Part shown: one piece after another, positions 63,296-64,000 of the stretch | Layout of the letters: the number at the start of each line of letters is the position of its first letter | How positions within the stretch are numbered: position 1 is the first letter of the stretch | NCBI GenBank assembly: GCA_963170055.1 | Contig: CAUJGJ010000451.1 | Span: 95,001-159,000, forward strand | Direction of reading: 5' to 3' | DNA: 64,000 nucleotides | Source of the DNA: Halisarca cf. caerulea | Lineage: Eukaryota; Porifera; Demospongiae; Chondrillida; Halisarcidae | Notes under the pieces: generated by a model | Told to the model about the DNA's origin: nothing | The model's input: the letters and a program-made list of their open reading frames with translations, nothing else | Database searches by the model: none | Program-made: the position numbers and the translations under genes

Positions 63296-64000
63296 TTGAA
63301 ACTTTTAAAATTCTAACGGTAACGTTACCAAATGATTTTTAAATACTTTGCAAATGTTTCATAAGCATTAAATAAAGATTACTACGAGTAGTTTAAAAGA
63401 AATTAGAAACTTTGGAAATATTATTCTTTTGAAACTTTTAAAATTCTAACGGTAACGTTACCAAATGATTTTTAAATACTTTGCAAATGTTTCATAAGCA
63501 TTAAATAAAGATTACTACGAGTAGTTTAAAAGAAATTAGAAACTTTGAAAATATTATTCTTTTGAAACTTTTAAAATTCTAACGGTAACGTTACCAAATG
63601 ATTTTTAAATACTTTGCAAATGTTTCATAAGCATTAAATAAAGATTACTACGAGTAGTTTAAAAGAAATTAGAAACTTTGAAAATATTATTCTTTTGAAA
63701 CTTTTAAAATTCTAACGGTAACGTTACCAAATGATTTTTAAATACTTTGCAAATGTTTCATAAGCATTAAATAAAGATTACTACGAGTAGTTTAAAAGAA
63801 ATTAGAAACTTTGGAAATATTATTCTTTTGAAACTTTTAAAATTCTAACGGTAACGTTACCAAATGATTTTTAAATACTTTGCAAGTTTGTCATCAGCAT
63901 TAAATAAAGATTACTACGAGTAGTTTAAAAGAAATTAGAAACTTTGAAAATATTATTCTTTTGAAACTTTTAAAATTCTATCGGTAACGTTACCAAATGA
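63296..64000. repeat. Right-edge monomers repeating the five-monomer cassette
   Basis: Order A, A(G120A), A(G120A), A, B(G120A), then the first 40 bp of a monomer with A20T (TATCGG). This is the start of the same cassette found in the 15-mer and second 18-mer units. The array is cut by the window edge, not by a boundary in the DNA. Confidence 0.92.

Larger units (their letters stand above)
1..64000. repeat. 133-bp AT-rich satellite array, 481 complete monomers plus 40 bp
   Basis: The window consists entirely of a direct tandem repeat of 133 bp. The conserved start TTGAAAC recurs at 1, 134, 267 and so on, and the last start is at 63961. Monomer starts I checked across the window all fall where 133-bp spacing plus 11 small indels predicts. 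All monomers run in the same direction, and both ends of the window are inside the array, so it extends further on both sides. The reference monomer has 16 G and 14 C, about 23% G+C. Monomers of one family differ by only a few bases. No coding capacity was found: in the reference monomer the longest stop-free run is about 78 nt on either strand, and because 133 is not a multiple of 3 no frame can stay open across monomers. This is a eukaryotic-type satellite; centromeric or pericentromeric location is plausible but not shown. Confidence 0.99.

Noticed and set aside
1..64000. Possible protein-coding frames through the repeat
   Set aside because: With the reference monomer the stops on the + strand fall at 2, 11, 19, 25, 38, 45, 67, 74, 78, 94, 99 and 109, and a similar set falls on the other strand. 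Because 133 leaves a remainder of 1 modulo 3, each frame meets all of them over three monomers, leaving at most about 78 nt open. No credible gene remains.
1..64000. CRISPR array
   Set aside because: A short palindromic repeat does recur at constant spacing, but the sequence between copies is the same satellite, not unique spacers, and the period is far too long and uniform. No cas-like gene is present.
1..64000. CENP-B box
   Set aside because: The essential TTCG...A..CGGG pattern is absent. TTCGAAAC in one monomer near 7153 has no following CGGG, and the reference monomer has no TTCG at all.
1..64000. Plasmid or phage iterons / replication origin
   Set aside because: Iterons are short arrays next to a rep gene. 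Here there are about 481 copies over 64 kb with no gene, which fits eukaryotic satellite DNA.
1..64000. Promoters or terminators from TATA-like and T-rich tracts
   Set aside because: AT-rich motifs such as TTTAAA and TATTATT occur in every monomer simply because the repeat is about 77% A+T. No gene or distinct context supports a regulatory role.
1..64000. Transposon insertion or inverted segment inside the array
   Set aside because: Following the monomer starts and the palindrome through the window showed no break in register beyond indels of 1-3 bp, no unrelated sequence and no reverse-oriented monomers.
1..64000. Assignment to a named satellite family or species
   Set aside because: I do not recognise the 133-bp monomer. 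A database search with the consensus would be needed, and guessing an organism from AT content would not be supported.

Overview
The whole 64 kb is one uninterrupted satellite DNA array. A 133-bp monomer is repeated head to tail in a single orientation from the first base to the last. Counting monomer 1 from position 1 (beginning TTGAAAC), there are 481 complete monomers (1-63960) and the first 40 bp of a 482nd. The reference monomer is very AT-rich (30 G+C in 133, about 23%). I found no gene, RNA gene, transposon or inversion; in the reference monomer no frame on either strand stays open for more than about 78 nt. Long homogeneous satellites with higher-order repeats are typical of eukaryotic heterochromatin (centromeric, pericentromeric or subtelomeric). 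The sequence itself does not identify the species or the chromosomal location.

Each monomer carries two dyad symmetries roughly half a repeat apart: a perfect 12-bp palindrome GGTAACGTTACC at monomer positions 23-34, and ACTAC-GA-GTAGT at 86-97. The palindrome is almost invariant; I noticed only 13 altered copies. Most variation lies in positions 59-82, which define three families. A is the reference. B differs at 59, 61, 63 and 68. C differs at 63, 67, 72 and 82. Further diagnostic sites are 15, 20, 22, 74, 80, 90, 107, 108 and 120.

These variants show that the array grew by repeated local duplication of multi-monomer blocks. From left to right: a tandem 18-mer (1198-5981); a mixed zone with an 8-monomer block recopied 21 monomers away (5583-6646 and 8376-9439); a tandem 16-mer (12765-17020); a tandem 6-mer (20213-21808); a 7-mer pair (23671-25532); an 8-mer present as two tandem pairs 4254 bp apart (25533-27525 and 29654-31779); a 15-mer and its shortened copy (38961-42553); a 7-mer related block (45746 onward); a tandem 10-mer (49071-51724); a 2-mer pair (52390-52921); a second, independent tandem 18-mer (57444-62231); and a 4-mer pair (62232-63295). 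Mixed monomers lie between.

The register arithmetic closes exactly: 481 x 133 minus a net 13 bp gives 63960, explained by only 11 indel-bearing monomers (two of -2, five of -1, two of +1, two of -3). All but one of these 11 belong to recognisable duplicate sets, so independent indels are even fewer. Variant use drifts along the window: C90G is mostly in the first 11 kb, C-family monomers become rare after about 38 kb, and the linked A20T/T74A haplotype dominates after 39 kb. The biology on view is satellite structure and turnover, with a possible protein-binding or DNA-folding role for the conserved dyads. There is no gene-encoded system here.
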